NCBI GenBank assembly: GCA_022419385.1
Contig: JAJUBI010000005.1
Coordinates: forward strand, 1 to 64,000
Direction: 5' to 3'
Source: Paraconiothyrium sp. Pb-2020
Lineage: Eukaryota; Ascomycota; Dothideomycetes; Pleosporales; Didymosphaeriaceae
Length of the DNA: 64,000 nt
The notes under the pieces were generated by a model. The model ran no database searches and had not been told where the DNA came from. It saw nothing but the letters and a program-made list of their open reading frames with translations. This document shows positions 1 to 13,346 of the stretch, piece after piece (within the stretch, counting starts at the first letter, position 1; every line of letters starts with the position of its first letter). A program made the position numbers and the translations under genes.

Positions 1-87
1 CCTAACCCTAACCTAACCCTAACCCTAACCCTAACCCTAACCCTAACCCTAACCCTAACCCTAACCCTAACCCTAACCCTAACCCTA
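1..87. repeat. Telomeric repeat (CCCTAA)n
   Basis: About 14 copies of CCCTAA run from the first base, with one short unit near the start, and end at a CCCTAGGG junction. The C-rich strand reads 5' to 3' inward, as expected at a left chromosome end. This is the common fungal TTAGGG telomere. The window therefore begins at a real chromosome terminus, and everything up to 28 kb is subtelomeric. Confidence 0.97.
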
Positions 88-3000
88 GGGTTATAATACC
101 CCTACTCTACCTATAATAGTTATAAAGGTCTAACCTATAGTAGAGTAAGAATAATAGAGATAGTAGTATTAGAAGTAGAAAACTTTATATACTTTAATAT
201 TAGCTTTAGATCTTTCTACCCTTATTAGGAAAGTAAGGACTTTACAAATATACTATAATAAAGAGGTTAGTATATATACAACTTTATTAGTAAAGCTATA
301 GTTTCTAAGGCTAAAAAGCTTTTATTATTCTAAGACTTTATTCTCTAAGAAGAGAAAGGTATAGAGTAAGTAAAATTAAAAATACTTTTTACACTCTTAT
401 ACAGATTGTAGAAAAATTAAAAAACTAATTCTATAATACTAAAGAAAATTATTACTACTTCTATAATTTGCCTTATATATAAACCACTAACCTCTCTAGC
501 TAAAATAGGGGGGGTAAGAAAGATTAGTATAATATTTATACTTATTAACCTATATCTCCCTTACCTTACTAATATACTACCTAATTCTTTACTTTTATCT
601 ATAAGTTCTTTTTAGTAGCTAAATTCTTATAGTTCTTAAAGGTCTTTAGGAGGTGCTTATAGATTTCTAAATTATTTAGATACTATTATACTAATATATT
701 AGTAGTCTTTTTACTCTTACTAGGGGCTAGTACTTTAGGTATAAGTTTTAGCCTTACAGTAGTAGCTATTATAGAAGAATTTAGAATTTACTTAGGCCAG
801 CTACTAAAAGAGTTTAAGATAGAATTAAGTAAAGGTAAAGTAGTACTACTTATAGTAGCTAGTAATACTTAGGTTACTTCTAGTTAGTACTTAGAGGGAG
901 TAAGAAGAATATTCTTAGTAATAGTATATAGGTTATAGTTAAATAATAGTGGGGAATTCTATTAAAGCTTAGTTAGGGTAGTACTAAAAATATTCTTAGG
1001 TTTTATAATTAGCTTATATATATAACTAGTAGCGCCTCTTATATTATTCTTATTAATATATATGTTTATAAGATTAATACTGCTATTAAATATATATATT
1101 AAAGCCTAATTTACAGTATATAGAGTTTACTTTTAGATATAAGCTAGAAGTAACTTATTATCTTTATTAACTAAGATACCTCTATACAGAATAAGCGTAC
1201 CTTTAAGTTTACTAAAAGAAATACTAAATCTCTCTTCTAAATATTTATTAGATAACTGCGAAGCCAATATACTAATATATAATTAATAGAATACTAAACT
1301 ATTTTTATATTATAGGTTTTTCTCTATATATAGTTAAATAATAAGACATAGATAAGTCTATTTATATTTAATAATGCGGCCGATAGCTTGGAACTAAGTT
1401 AAAAGGGACGTAGGAGGAGAAAAGGCTATAAAAATATAATAATACTACTATAAATTTAACCTACTATTTATTTAATAGAATAATACTAGCATATCTATAG
1501 GGCTAATATAATAAGGGTTACACTTTTTAGCCTCTGTTAGATTAGCAGTGCCCTAGTGAGACAGGGGTAAGTTAAATATATTAATAATACCCTTATAGTA
1601 CTTAGGGTTATTAGTAGATAATAGAGCTATAGTATTTAGTTTAAGCACTTATAAAGAGATTATAATAAGTATTTATTTAAATAGTAATAGGCAGAATATA
1701 ATAACTTTATTGCTAGTAGTAATAACCTAATTAGCTATAACTCTAAATAGAGCCCTAAATTATAGAGAGTTAGTAGTAATATATTACAGATAAGAGACAG
1801 CCTTATAGTAAATAGTAGAATTTTTTAGGTTATTTAAATTAGTATAGGCTAGGCGCTATTACTTTTAACTAATAAAATAGCCCTTTTATATTTAGGTACG
1901 CGCCTTCTTATCTTGTTTAGTATAGTAGTTATTAGCTATTTTAGACTTAATATCTAAAAAAAACTTATAAAGAAAGAGATAATTTAGGCGCTTAGTAAAC
2001 TAGTTATAATACTAATATAAGTTAGGGTTACTAAACTTAGCCTTTTTTACGGTATACTTCTTTAGTACATAGTTAGTAAGGACTAAAAAGAAGGGGCTTA
2101 GGTATAGAGTAGTAAGACTCTAATAAGAGTTAGAGGTCTTACTACTCTAACCTTATAATAGGGACTGCTGGCTTACTCTTCTTTTATTTCTATATTATAA
2201 TATTAATTTCCTTTTCTTTTCTGCGAATTTTAACTATCTTACTAATAGGTAGAAGGCATTCTTCTTATCTTTATTATCTTTAATAGTTACCTCTATCTTT
2301 CTCTTTAGTTTTAGTTTAGTTATAGGTATAAGCCTTAATCTCTTTACATTTTAGCTATAGCCTTATATACTATTATTAACTCTTTTTCTCTTATAGTTAA
2401 ACCTTTTATCTTCTGCCTTACTATTATCTTCTATAATAATATCTAAGTTACTTATATATTTCTTACTATTACTATTACTATCTACTAAGTCTTTATCTTT
2501 ATCCTTATTTAGGTTTAGGTCTATCTTAGTAAAATTACTTTTAAGTTAACTATACTTATCTAGTTGGTCTTACATGAGCTTTATATTATAAAGATTTTTT
2601 AAATAGAAAAATAGAAGTAGGCTTAAGCTAATCTATAGAATTTAAACTATTTATTTATTAAGTAAAATATAGTCTCTACTAGACTCTCTATTAACTATAG
2701 TAATCTTACTATTATATTTAGAGGTAAGAAGATTATAGATCTATTAGTAATTTAGCTTATACCTATAATATATATAAACTTACTGTAATAATAGCATTGC
2801 AGAGAATAATATATATAAGCAGAAACTATTTTTATTAGAGTAGTAGAGAATATTGCAGTAAGAGCAGTAATTATAATAAATAGCTAGATAATAGTAAATT
2901 ATCTGCTAAGTAAGACTAATGGCAGCCTTATTAAGAGATAATAGTAGGAAGGCTTTTATATAGGCCTTAGTAGTATATCTGTATTTCCTCTAGTTTAGAG

Positions 3001-6000
3001 GGTATTTATTAGTATATAAAGTGCACGCCTTTTCTAGTATAAACTTCTTAGCCTCTTTATTATACTATAAGTTCTAGATAACGTTTAATTAACTAGGGAG
3101 GTTATTATAAGACTATAGTGTCGGCGTAGTAGTTATTAAAAAAGTAAAATAAGTACTTATTAACAAAAAGCAAAAGGTACTATATAAAGTATTACTAATA
3201 GTTTTAATAGTATAAGACTTATTACCTATAAGGATATTAATATAACCTGCTAGATTATATAGATACTTATTTATTAGTTATTTAGAGAACTAGTTTATAA
3301 TTTTAGAGTTAGTTCTAGCCTTATACTTAGCAGCCAGCTAAGCTTTTTAAGCCTTTATACTATACTAGGCTATAGTAAGTTAGTAAGATATAACTATAAG
3401 AGTATAAGCTGTTAATTTATTATTAGGTAATAGAAAGGGGTAGTCTATATATAGGTCTTCTATTATAATAGTGTATTTAGCTACTATTGCGCTATAAGTA
3501 CAGTTAATATTCTTTTTATAGAATTAGTACTTAATAATATAGAGAAGTCTACTAGCAGCAGCTTAGGCTTTATAAGCTGTTTAGTATATAAGATAAAAAG
3601 AATATAAAAGTATATTTACCTTAGGCTTCTAAAGGTTATATATAGTATTAGTATTCTTCTTATTAATTACCTCTTATATTAATACTTTGCGACAATTTAG
3701 GTCCTAGTATATATTAGTAGGAGTAAGGGCGGAGGCTAGTAGAGGGGGAGTATTAAGACTCTAATATAGTAAGAGTCTTAGTACCCCTATCTATGGCTAT
3801 AAAGAAAATATCTTACTATAATAATAATTAAGAGGGTAAGTAGTGTTTTTTCTATACTAGTACTATCTAGAATCTTTATTCTTATATGTATTAATATGGA
3901 TAGCTTTAGACTTATATAACTATATTCTTTCTAGTCTTTAATTTTCTAGCAAACCTAATTTCTAAACTTATTTACTTAATTAAGCTCTATAATTTCTCTA
4001 CCTATACTAGTTGTCTAGGGCTAAATAGGAGGCTTTTTAGAATTCTATCTAGGTGGCGTAGAATTAGATCTTAACCTAGCCTTTATAATTTAAAAATATC
4101 TCTAATAATTTCTAGGCTAGAGCCTACTATTATAATTATTAGTAAGGGCTTTAAGCTTAGTATATTCTAACTTAAGGTATATAAGTTTCTTTTTATTTTT
4201 AGCTTTCTAAAGGTAGTACTACTTAGGGCCATCTTTATTTACTATTTCTGTCTACTTTTTATATATTACTAGATTCTCTTTATTAACTATATTCTGTGCG
4301 ACGGCGGCGCTAAGATTAATAGAACTAGTATTAGAATTATCTTTAAAGACTTATAGTTTTATAGTAATATATTAATTCTACTTATTCTTAATTATAGTGT
4401 TAGATATTATTAGTAAGTTTTACTACTAAATTTATATATAGGCTGTACGCTTTTATAGTGCCTTTCTAGTAAGGTAAGGTATAGCTTTAAAAGTATTAAG
4501 TAGATTAATACAGTTTTTTTCTAGTCTACTAGGGTTTATTACTAGGTCTAGTTAAGGTTCTCCTTTTAAATTCTAGTTAACCTATACTTTTTCTAGTTTA
4601 GAAAATTCTTTATTTATCTACGTCTAGTCTATTGCACTAATTAAGTGGTCGCTACTAATAGGCCTTTTACAGCTATTATTATTAATAAAGGTCTAATACT
4701 ATTGCAGGTTTTATTCCTAATCTTTAGTAGGTTTTATCTTAGAGGTTTTTGCAGGAAACTAAACATATAAACTAAATACTATTAATAGAAATATTTTAGA
4801 TTTTTTAACTTTACCTTTCTTAAACTTCTTTCTAAAGGTAATTATCTTATTCTTACTAATTTAGTCTATATTATTATTATTGTTAGGAATAGGGGGAGGT
4901 ATATTTATAGGGGGATTAGTAGGTGGCATAGAGTAATCTATTAGTAGTTTTAGAGTAGTAGTAGATACTGCTAGTTACTGCTGCGCTTTTACTACTTTTT
5001 TATATCTAACTTTAGACACCTCTCCTCTATCTTACTATTAGTAGGTATTATTAAGTTCTAATTAATTACTACTATCTCTGCTTTAAATTAATTAAGAAAT
5101 ACATTAATAGTAGTAGTATTACTACTATTAATCTTATCTAGTTTCTATACCTAATATTTAATATACTTTCTTATATAATCTAATATGCTAGATATATCTA
5201 TACTTTATAGTATATTAATACTAGCAGCTTTAGTAATCCTCTATCTCTCTTCTTACTTCTTTAAGGCTAGAGCTGTATTAATCTACTAGTAATAAACTCT
5301 TTAGAGTAGTATATACTCTTTATCTATATTTTTTATATAGCTTAATATTATTAATAATTTAAATTATTATAAAGTAGATTCTCTAAATACTAGTAAGCCT
5401 CTGCGCATAGCACCTTTTTATAGTATAATAGCTTTTTTCTACCTTTTATCTTTAATATATTCTGGCGTTATTTAAATTTCTTTTAGAAGTAGTAGTCTAG
5501 GTACTTAAATAAAAGTATAGTATAGTCTATATAGAGGGTAGGTAGTAGGTCTTTATTAAAAGCTAGAGTATTAACCTCTCTAATAAAGCAGTTATAAATA
5601 TAGTAGGTTATATAAAGAGCTATTTTATCTTTAAATAATAACCTTTAATTATAGGCGTGTAGAAACTTATTCTTATTAGAGATAGTAATTTCTTTAAAGT
5701 TTTCTAAAAACTTCTTAATAGGTGGGAGCCGGTAGACTAGAGGTTACACTAATATAGATATGGGCCTTACTTATATATAGAAGTACTTAAAGTACTCTAT
5801 AAGGTCTTTATCTTATTTTAACTTTATTATAGCTAATTTACTTAAACCTATAAGCTTTCTAATATCTTTATCTATTAACTTTATACCTTTACGCTATTTA
5901 ATAACATTTTTCTAATAGGAGGTCTTAAGGAAAGAAGTTCTAAGCACTAATATAGATATATTATTAGAAGGCTATATAAACTTATTAGGATTCTAAACTA

Positions 6001-8451
6001 GCTTAATCTCTTTATTTATAAACTTAGGCTTTTTAAGTTAGTTAAAGGGATTATTACTTACATCTATACTATTATGTAAAGAAGTAGAGGTACCTATATT
6101 AGGTTATATACTATAAGCAGTATTGTCTATTAATATAGAAGATAATAGACTATATAAGTGTTAGCTATTAGATTAAGAGATAGGGGTAGTAAGACCCCTT
6201 TATAAAAAAGGGTAAAGAGTAGAGGTAATAAGACTCTAAAAGATTTAGGGTCTTATTACTCCTACCCTATAGTATCTTAAGTACTTATATAGTATTCTTT
6301 AGTTAATTCTATATATTTTTGTCTGCCATATTTGCTTAAGAGTTAACAATTTCGAGGATACTAGTAGACTAAAGGAGATAACTAAAATTTATAAGTATAG
6401 TTTAAAAGTAAATATCTTTATTCTCTCTCTTCTTCTTCTTTTTTATAATATTATTGCTTCTATCTTTTATACTTAATAATAAGATTATTATCTATAAACA
6501 CTAATTGCTTGTAGTCTTAAAGGTAGAAGGGCTATAAGGGGTAGTAAGACTTCTTAGTATAGGTAAGAATAATTACTACTAGTAGCTAATAATAAGGCGT
6601 GGCTAGGTAGTAAAAGGGCTGGTTAGGGGCACTAAGACCCTAGAGTTCTAAAAACTACTAAAGTTAGTACTATTTATTAGTTTAGTAAGAGAGTAGGCGT
6701 AAATATAATATTATAGAGGGTATATAGTAGCCTATATAAAATTTTGGCTATAAATTGTAGCTATAGGCTTTCTAATTAATATACTATTAACTATAATCTG
6801 CTGCTAGTTATAGTATAGTATTATAAAAGCTTAATAGTATAGTATTTTTAAAAGTTATTTATTTAAGTTTAAGTTATCTACTACTAGATAGAGTAGCCTT
6901 TGGCACTAGCTTTAGTACTAGTGGCACTAGTGCTATAAGGTCTTATTACCTCTAACGCGCCTATAGGCCTGGCGTATAGTAGTAGTATATATAAATCTAG
7001 TTACGTAATATTGCTTATTCTATATAATTATTTAGAGTCTTCTAAATAAGAGGTCTTAGTACTCCTATATAGATCTAGTATAACTATCTTATTATAGCTA
7101 TAAATCCCTAAATACCTTAATATAATTCTTTTATCTTTTAGAAGTTTTATGCTCTTTATCTCTATTTCTTAGTATTATATTATAGTATTAATTATTTCTA
7201 TATTCTTATTATTGCCTTTCTATTTTTTATATTTAGCCTTACGCAGTTTTGCCTTTTTTTTCTAATATAGCTAGAGCCAAGTTTAAGGGATAGTGTTATT
7301 ATAAGTTTACTATAATAAGTTTGTATATAGTCTTTTAAGGTAAAAGCTTACTTATATATATATTTAACTTTAGTCTTATTCTATTCTTAATATTAATATT
7401 TAAATATCTATTTACTAATAACCTCCTGCTCTGTAGTGTATTAGCCTACTAAATCTTTATATAGGGTTATTTTTCTAACCTATATATTATATATAATATT
7501 AGGAGTTCCTATATCTCTTCTTTTATCTATAGAATTCTTACTTTTCTTTCTACTTACTTGGCTCCTCTTATTCTTTATTATATACTTAAATATGTATTAT
7601 TCCCTTACTCTATTATCCTTATATAACTATATACTCTTTAAGCTATACTATAGTATTATTAAGGTCTATAGGTAATATAATAATATAAGGCCGTTTACCT
7701 AGCTGTAACTTATTATTATAGCTGTTAGTATATATGCTTTAATAATAGCTAGTAGCTATTACCTAAGGTTGGCTTCTTATTCTATTTACTTTACTATAAT
7801 TTAAGGCCTAGTAAGCTTCTACCTATCTATATTTTAGTAGTTACTATTAGTACTATATTTATATGCTTAATAAATAATAATACCTTTTTATAATTTAGAT
7901 GCCCTTCTTTACTATATTATAGCTAGTTAGTATGCATTAGATAAAATATATAACTTATTATTATTCTAGGCTGCAGCTTAGAATGCTGTAATACTTACTT
8001 TATATAATAGGTAGTATTAGGCGCTACTTAATTTATAGCTATTACTATATTTATTGCGCCTATTTATAAGGCTTATATAGAATAATAAATTGCGTTATAA
8101 TTCTTAACTTAGGTTATTATTAATTCTGTATAGTTTAGTAATATTAGGGGTATATAGTGTGTATAGGCTTACTTATTAATACTATTTTTTTTATTTCTAT
8201 ATCCCTATTCTACTATATCTGTTATAATAAAATACTATTTAAAGATACCTAATTTCTCTTATACTTTATATAGGTTGCTGTTAACTGTTTATCTAGGAGA
8301 ATAAGAATTATCCCCTATTATTTATAGTGTATTAGTAACTAAAGATTTCTTTATAGTTTCTTACTAGTGCCTTTTAGTCTCCCTTATATACGCCTAATAA
8401 TGCTGTAGTCTAAATCTATTATTATATTATGTACATCACGATATTGCGTAT
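88..8451. repeat. RIP-degraded subtelomeric repeat DNA, unidentified
   Basis: This is extremely AT-rich DNA dominated by TA, AG and CT dinucleotides, with CA and TG nearly absent, which is what RIP (CpA to TpA on both strands) leaves behind. No open frame of 60 codons exists on either strand. Much of 2.0-6.0 kb is pyrimidine-rich on the + strand, which suggests that the original coding strand was minus, but I could not recognise a protein family. The stretch contains several copies of a short palindromic motif around TAGTAAGACCC (see findings). Confidence 0.8.
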
Positions 8452-11400
8452 ATTAGAAGCTAGTAGTAGTAGGTTTATTATTTTAAATTGCCTACTTTCC
8501 CTAAGTTAGTCTCTATATTATACACACTATTTAGACTAGCGCATATTATAACTACTATTTAATATAATATAGTAGCAGTAATAATAAATGCATTATATAG
8601 ATTGGCCTTATAATACTATAAGACTAATAAGGTACTTTTTAGTTATAGTGTCTTTAGATAGAGCACTTTATTCTAAAATAAAATATAATTTTTTAAATTA
8701 TATAATACTCTGTTATCTTTAGTAAATATATAATCTTATAATAGTTAAAAACTTTAGATATATATATAAAGTCTAAATCTGTATTTATTCTACTCTATAT
8801 TAATATCTAGTATACTTATTCTATAATATATTGCTTGCCTCTTTGCTTTTAATACTATAAAATAATTAATATATCTATACCTTAGAGGAGTCTAGCTAGT
8901 TACTATCTTCTTTTTTATTATTGCTAAGGTTCTCCTACTACTATTTAAACTTATTTTAGAATTACCTAATTAAATACTTTAGTATAGGCAGTGTCACTGA
9001 GTTCTTATGCAAATCTATTAGAAGAAATAAATATACTAGTATAGACCCTTTATCTTTATAACTAAATATGCAATAGTTTAGAGTAGTTTATAGTTTAGAT
9101 ACTAATAACTCTTCTTCTTCTTTATAATCTACTAGAATCTGTTTAGTCTAATATAGTAATACGTAAAAATATCTATTTAGTTTATTATAAGTTACTTTAA
9201 ATTTTCTATACTCTTAAGTACTTTGTAAGTTTATATTCTTATTAATAGTAATAAGTTCTAATACCCTAGATCTAAATAGTGTAATATTGCCTAGATATAT
9301 ATACTAGTAAAACAACTAAGGAAAACCTAATACTTATTTATACTAGTAATAGTGTGTTCCTCTTAAGTATAGTTTAAATGGCTTTAAAATAGAATAGAAC
9401 CTCTTATATTTATAGGGTATTCTTTAACTAATTTAGGTTATCTTTTTATAGGGTAAATAGTGGTGCAACTTGCCCTGCTATATATAGTTTACAAATATTT
9501 TAAAGAAAGATACCTTTATACTCTTCTATTACTTTAAGACCTTAAGCTAATATATATTTAGATAACCTCTTACTATATCTAATATACTAAAGAATGTGAG
9601 TATAGTAAGACTATAATAATAGGTCTTTTATTTAAATCTTGCTAAAGAAGGGCTTAAGGTTCCTATAATTTATAGTCTAGATATAAGTAAGCTATCTTTA
9701 GCTAATAATCTCCTATATATAGATATTATATATATGTATAGCCTATATAGTAAGAATAAAGAAGAGCTTTTACTAGACTATTACCTACCCTTAGTATTAT
9801 ACTATACTAGGGTGCATTCTATTAGATAATAGATAAACTTAAACTTATATACCTTATTAGTTTAAATAGTGTGTAGGAAGAGGCGTCGCTTTAACTTTTA
9901 TAGAATATAGTAGTATATCTAAGTATAGGTATTTATTAAGTTAAAACTTTGGAATTATCTTATCTATATGCTAAGGCGGAAGAGAATCTATATAATACTA
10001 AACTATTTAATTAAGTTTATAAATTTAAGGCCTTAATATTATTGTAGTTTAGTAGAGCCCTTCTAAATAGTAATTATAGTAACTTCTACCCCTTAGTTTA
10101 AATCTATAAGGTACGTAGTATTGTTTACCTATACTAAGTAATAGAAGAGAGGTAAGGTCTTTATAGTTAAGTATAAAGTATAGAATATAAGTAAATATAG
10201 TAGAAGTAATATAGTTTACTTCTTACTTTTTTATAGTTAGATTTAAATAGTATGCAATGCTTATAATAGACTCTAGAGCTATAAGCTATTAATTATATTT
10301 AGCTATATAGAATTAATTTAGATCTTAAGTTAAGAGAATCTAAAATATAGAATATATAGTATTAAGGTCTAATTAGAGAATATAATAGTTACTATTAATA
10401 CTAAAAGGTGTAGACGCCTTATATAATTAGCTAAGCCTAATATAAAGCTCTTAGTAATTAAAATATAATTCTTTATAGGCTTCTTTAGATATTATAATAT
10501 AAATATACTCTTTGTATAGCTTAATCTAATTAAGTAATTTAATTTAAATAGTAGTGTTCTTAATATTCTAAGTTACTAAACTTAAGTATATTTAGAAGTT
10601 TTTAAGTAGCACTAATAACTTTATAAAGTGTATTAGTAAAGAGACTATATTATAAATTAGAGATATATAAGCTCTTTTATTTATTATACTTTTATATATA
10701 ATACCGCCTTAGTAAAATAGATTAGTTAAAGTAATTTTAAGCTTAGTAGAGCTAGTATTAGTACTAGCAAAAGTGTAAAACTAGGGCTTATTATAGTAAC
10801 TAGTATAACTATAATTAAAGAATAATATCTAGTTCTTAAGGTAATATTTTGCGTAAAGTAGTGCTACTAGAAATATTAGATCTAGTTTAAATACTAATGT
10901 CCTAGTAGAATTGTATAGGATTAAGAAAGTTATTATTCTAGTATATACTAATAAAGTCTTCTAGCGCCTACTAGTATTACTTAAAGGTTAAAAATCTACT
11001 AAGTTTAGAGAGTTTTAGGTTATAATAAAAATAATAAGGACAGAATTGCTAAATATTAAAAGGGATATTAGTACTAGAAATATTAATATTCTAGGCTTAG
11101 GTAATAATAGACTCCTAGAATGCCCTAAGAGTATAAGGTATAATATTATATTAAGTAGTAACTCTACTATTATAGTATAAGACGGGCGGTTTCTTTTTTT
11201 ATATAAGAGTAGGCTTTAATTTGGGTAAAGCTGACAGGTAGTAACTAAAACTTATAGGGTTATAAATATTATATAATATAGGTAAGATAACAGAATTAAT
11301 CTAGACTAATAGGGTAATATTAGGTAAATATTATAACTTTATAGTAATTATATAGCTAGTTAATATGTGTACTATAAGGGGAAGTTCGGCTAGAATATAT

Positions 11401-13346
11401 AGTAATAGAAGCTATAGTAAGTCCTAAGATAATATTCTAGTAATGGGATAACTAGATAGGAGTAAATAAGATATATTAATTACTAGTAAATCCCTCTATA
11501 TACCTAGGAAAAAGATATAGAGAAACTGTGTTTAAATACTATAAGGTTTAAGAGAGAGAATATAATGCTATTATAGTTAAATTGCTGTAAGAGTTTATAT
11601 CTCTTAGAAGTAAAGTAAGGTAGTAAGCTTTAGTATAGTTAAGGCTAAGTAATAGAACTGTATATAACTTAGAATTACTTATACCTATTAGAGATTTAGC
11701 CTATACGCGGAAATTATATTTCTATATAAGAATAATAAGCTAGTGCTTTTAGTAGTATTAAGGGTTATAGATAGGTATTAATATTAGAAATAAATATAGG
11801 TAATATCTATATCTACTGCGTTAATATGCTTAAAGAGACCCTATTATATAGGGTTAAGATATATAGTTATAGGCTGTACTAATATAGTAGTAAAGTATAT
11901 AAGATATAGACTATTACTTTATAGAAGTTATATCTAGAATTAGGGCTATTACTATACTATTAGTAGATATTTAGAATATTATAGTAGGTAATAAGACTAG
12001 AGATTAATAAAGTTATAATATATCTAAATCTTATAGCCCTTACTTTATATTATAGTAGAGAGTTAATTAGCTTATAATATAGAGATGTCTTGTTAGGTTA
12101 CTTTATTAGGCTAGCTATTAGCATCTATTACCTAGTTATTAGGCTAAGAATCTAGACTATTAATAAGGCCTTACTTAATACTTTCTATAGGTGTGCCTAT
12201 ATCTCTAGAAACTAGGTTAGATCTAAAAATATCTATAGTATAAAATTAAATATCTATTTAAGATTATAGAGTAGTTCTTAAGATTTAGAAATCTTAGATT
12301 ATCTATAAGAGTAGGTAACTTAGTAGAGGTAATTTAGAATACAGCTTTATTAGTAGTATCTATATATAATATTAGTGTATTATTGTTAATCTATAGGCTA
12401 TCTAATTAATATTAATAGACTATTCTTTAGTATACTAATAGGGATAATATAGAGGAATAGTTTTATAATAACTCTACTAGTATAGGTTTAGTATATAGGG
12501 GTATAGTTATATAGTATTTAGTAATATAGATGTATGTGGCTACTTTCTACTAGTAGAGAAATATATAAAGGACTATATACTATGCACTTTAGTTATAATA
12601 GCTATTATATATAGTAGCTTAGTTAGCTTTAAACTAGTGTATGCGTATAGAGAGAGCAGTAGGTATTACTAATAATTAGATAGTTAGTATAGTAGAATAA
12701 CCCTTAAAGGCAGAGTATAATTTAGAGTTATTATTAGATATTTAGTAAATTACCTCTATATATTACTATACTATAAGCTTTTACTATAAAATAATTAGCT
12801 TAGATTACTAGAAGATAAAAGATAATAGAACTAGTTAGGTTTTACCTTTAAGTTAATAGAGTTAGATTCTTTAGAAACCTTCTTCTTTTAAGTATAGCCT
12901 TTTAGTTTACCTCTTTCTTATAGGTAGCCTTCTCTTAGTACTTTAGTTAAGCTTTAGGGCATATTTAGTATATAATATATTAAATATTATTCTAGAGACT
13001 ACTAGAAAGGGATTTATAGATATGTAATATAGATAAGAAGCTAAGTTTAAATACTACTTAGTAGGTATACAGCTCTATTAGCCTATAGCTTCTATTAGTA
13101 TATATATACAGTCTATTAGCCTATAGCTTCTATTAGTATATATATATACAGTTCTGTTAGCCTATAGCTTCTATTAGTATATATATTAGTTCTATTAGCC
13201 TATAGCCTATTAGTATATATATATATAGTTCTATTAGCCTATAGCTCTATTAGTTATTCTTAACCTAGTAGGGGCAGTAAGACCCTATTTTCTCTATATT
13301 AAATAGAAGTACTTACCTGGACCTAGAGTAAAGGGAGTATTAGTAT
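8452..13346. repeat. 4.9-kb subtelomeric direct repeat, copy 1 (RIP-degraded)
   Basis: The sequence starting at ATTAGAAGCTAGTAGTAGTAG is repeated almost collinearly from 13,347 onward. Landmarks occur in the same order in both copies: the GGTTTATTATTTTAAATT start, the CGGTTTCTTTTTTTA tract near 11.19 kb, a minisatellite near 13.07 kb, and a TAGGGGCAGTAAGACCC end block. Copies differ by many transitions and small indels. The coding content was destroyed by RIP and is not identified. Subtelomeric RecQ-like helicase genes are common in this position in fungi, but I did not find helicase motifs. Confidence 0.85.
13069..13255. repeat. AT-rich minisatellite within copy 1
   Basis: Four to five tandem units of about 38-40 bp, each built on TCTATTAGCCTATAGCTTC followed by TATTAGTATATATATA and an AGTTC or CAGTTC link. 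The matching position in copy 2 has a related array with a different number and length of units, so the array has changed since the duplication. Confidence 0.8.
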